Part shown: piece after piece, positions 63,338 to 64,000 of the stretch
How the letters are laid out: every line of letters begins with the position of its first letter
Numbering within the stretch: position 1 is the first letter of the stretch
NCBI RefSeq assembly: GCF_018595675.2
Contig: NZ_CP092333.1
Coordinates: 2,690,001-2,754,000 of the forward strand
Origin: Flavihumibacter fluvii
GTDB taxonomy: Bacteria; Bacteroidota; Bacteroidia; Chitinophagales; Chitinophagaceae
Direction of reading: 5' to 3'
DNA length: 64,000 nt
Position numbers and translations under genes: made by a program
The notes under the pieces: generated by a model
The model's database searches: none
What the model saw: only the letters and a program-made list of their open reading frames with translations
Told to the model about the DNA's origin: nothing

Positions 63338-63924
63338 GCCCCGAATATCAACACCTGGACAAACTGAGGCAACAGTTATCAGCAAGACATCCAATTGATG
63401 AAGCAGCATGGGCAGACTTCAGTGCCATCTGGACACCGGTAAAATACAAACGAAAATCGATCATTACCGTTGCCGGCGAAACAGAAAAATATCTTTATTG
63501 GGTAACATCCGGCGTCCAGAGAGGTTTCCATTTACATGGTGATAAAGAAGCTACCATAGTATTCAGTTATCCGTATTCCTTTTCCGGAATTATCGATTCA
63601 TTCCTAAATCAGCAACCTTCAAGGTATTTCCTGGAAACCCTTACCGCCAGCAGCTTTCTAAAAACAAGTTATTTGCAGTTTGAGCAGGTAAGGAAGAAAT
63701 GGCCGGATATTGCCGAAGTTGTATACCTGTTCCTGGCTGCAACAGTTAGTGGAATCCTGGAGCGCCAGATTGAATTAATGGTTTATACGGCCGAAGAAAA
63801 ATTTCGCATACTCCTGAAAAGAAGTCCGCATATTTTGAATTTAATACCCCATAAATACCTGGCATCCTATCTCGGGATAGACCCAACAACTTTCAGTAAG
63901 TTATTATCAAGCATAAAGATTTAA
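63334..63924 (+). CDS. Crp/Fnr-family transcriptional regulator
   Basis: 196 residues. N-terminal cNMP-binding-like beta roll (YKRKSIITVAGETEKYLYWVTSGVQRGF ... EATIVFSYPYSFSGIIDSFL). A long dimer helix follows (VYLFLAATVSGILERQIELMV), then a short C-terminal HTH (LASYLGIDPTTFSKLLSSI). The conserved cAMP-contact residues of true Crp are not apparent, as usual in Bacteroidota members. Target unknown. The start overlaps the upstream gene's stop. Confidence 0.9.
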   Translation: MSPEYQHLDKLRQQLSARHPIDEAAWADFSAIWTPVKYKRKSIITVAGETEKYLYWVTSGVQRGFHLHGDKEATIVFSYPYSFSGIIDSFLNQQPSRYFLETLTASSFLKTSYLQFEQVRKKWPDIAEVVYLFLAATVSGILERQIELMVYTAEEKFRILLKRSPHILNLIPHKYLASYLGIDPTTFSKLLSSIKI

Positions 63925-63995
63925 TCACCGAAAAACTTGGCCTGCACCAAGATTTAATTTTTCCAGCGGGAATAGCTTTACAAAAAATAATCAAC

Positions 63996-64000
63996 ATGAA
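63996..64000 (+). CDS. Possible start of a further gene, cut by the window edge
   Basis: An ATG at 63996 with TAGCTTTA (63974-63981, one mismatch from TAnnTTTG) upstream suggests a gene beginning at the right edge. Only two codons are visible, so nothing can be said about the product. Confidence 0.25.

Overview
The window reads as a chromosomal piece of a Bacteroidota bacterium, most likely Chitinophagaceae. The support is a full 14-subunit nuo operon, an exbB-exbD-exbD-tonB operon, a DUF5117/5118-type zincin, RHS debris with the GMELG motif typical of this family, and promoters of the Bacteroidota form TAnnTTTG, several sitting almost on the start codon. No rRNA, tRNA, IS transposase or CRISPR array was recognised.

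Region 1 (1-21 kb) is accessory and visibly AT-richer. It opens with a partial cupin-like gene, a subclass B1 metallo-beta-lactamase, the 3-prime remnant of a D-aminoacylase-type amidohydrolase, an alpha/beta hydrolase, a TPR lipoprotein, a VOC protein, and an exported intradiol dioxygenase fused to a CPVC-containing domain. Then come a 114-bp palindrome built from ten CG-centred boxes at 11-bp spacing, a frameshifted small gene, a TPR histidine kinase and an RHS remnant. From 10.4 to 20.9 kb lies a detoxification-style block: a DJ-1/PfpI lipoprotein, a DUF6010-like membrane protein, two alcohol dehydrogenases, three aldo/keto reductases, an NAD(P)-binding protein, two NTF2-like proteins, a TMEM175-like channel and a divergent AraC regulator. 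Two of these genes share a 27-bp upstream element at identical distance from their -7 boxes.

Region 2 (21-30.8 kb) holds mnmE, a DJ-1/PfpI amidotransferase-like protein, the exbB-exbD-exbD-tonB operon, a large secreted zincin and a MacB-like permease.

Region 3 (30.8-45 kb) is the nuoA-N operon on the minus strand, for NADH:quinone oxidoreductase. NuoG is short, and a GxxExxY gene bounded by 32-bp inverted repeats sits between nuoF and nuoG. That gene carries an in-frame amber codon before its conserved C-terminal tail.

Region 4 (45-64 kb) has a tonB / small membrane protein / PstS-like / TPR gene set, then housekeeping and stress genes: LMW-PTP and hisS, a PcaF-like thiolase, rlmN, two pseudouridine synthases, an Mg P-type ATPase behind an exported amidohydrolase, a 1-Cys peroxiredoxin, dinB, and a small unknown gene overlapping a Crp/Fnr regulator.

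A family of 7-bp tandem tracts occurs in the gaps between genes. Five of the eight seen overlap the TAG stop codon of the adjacent gene.
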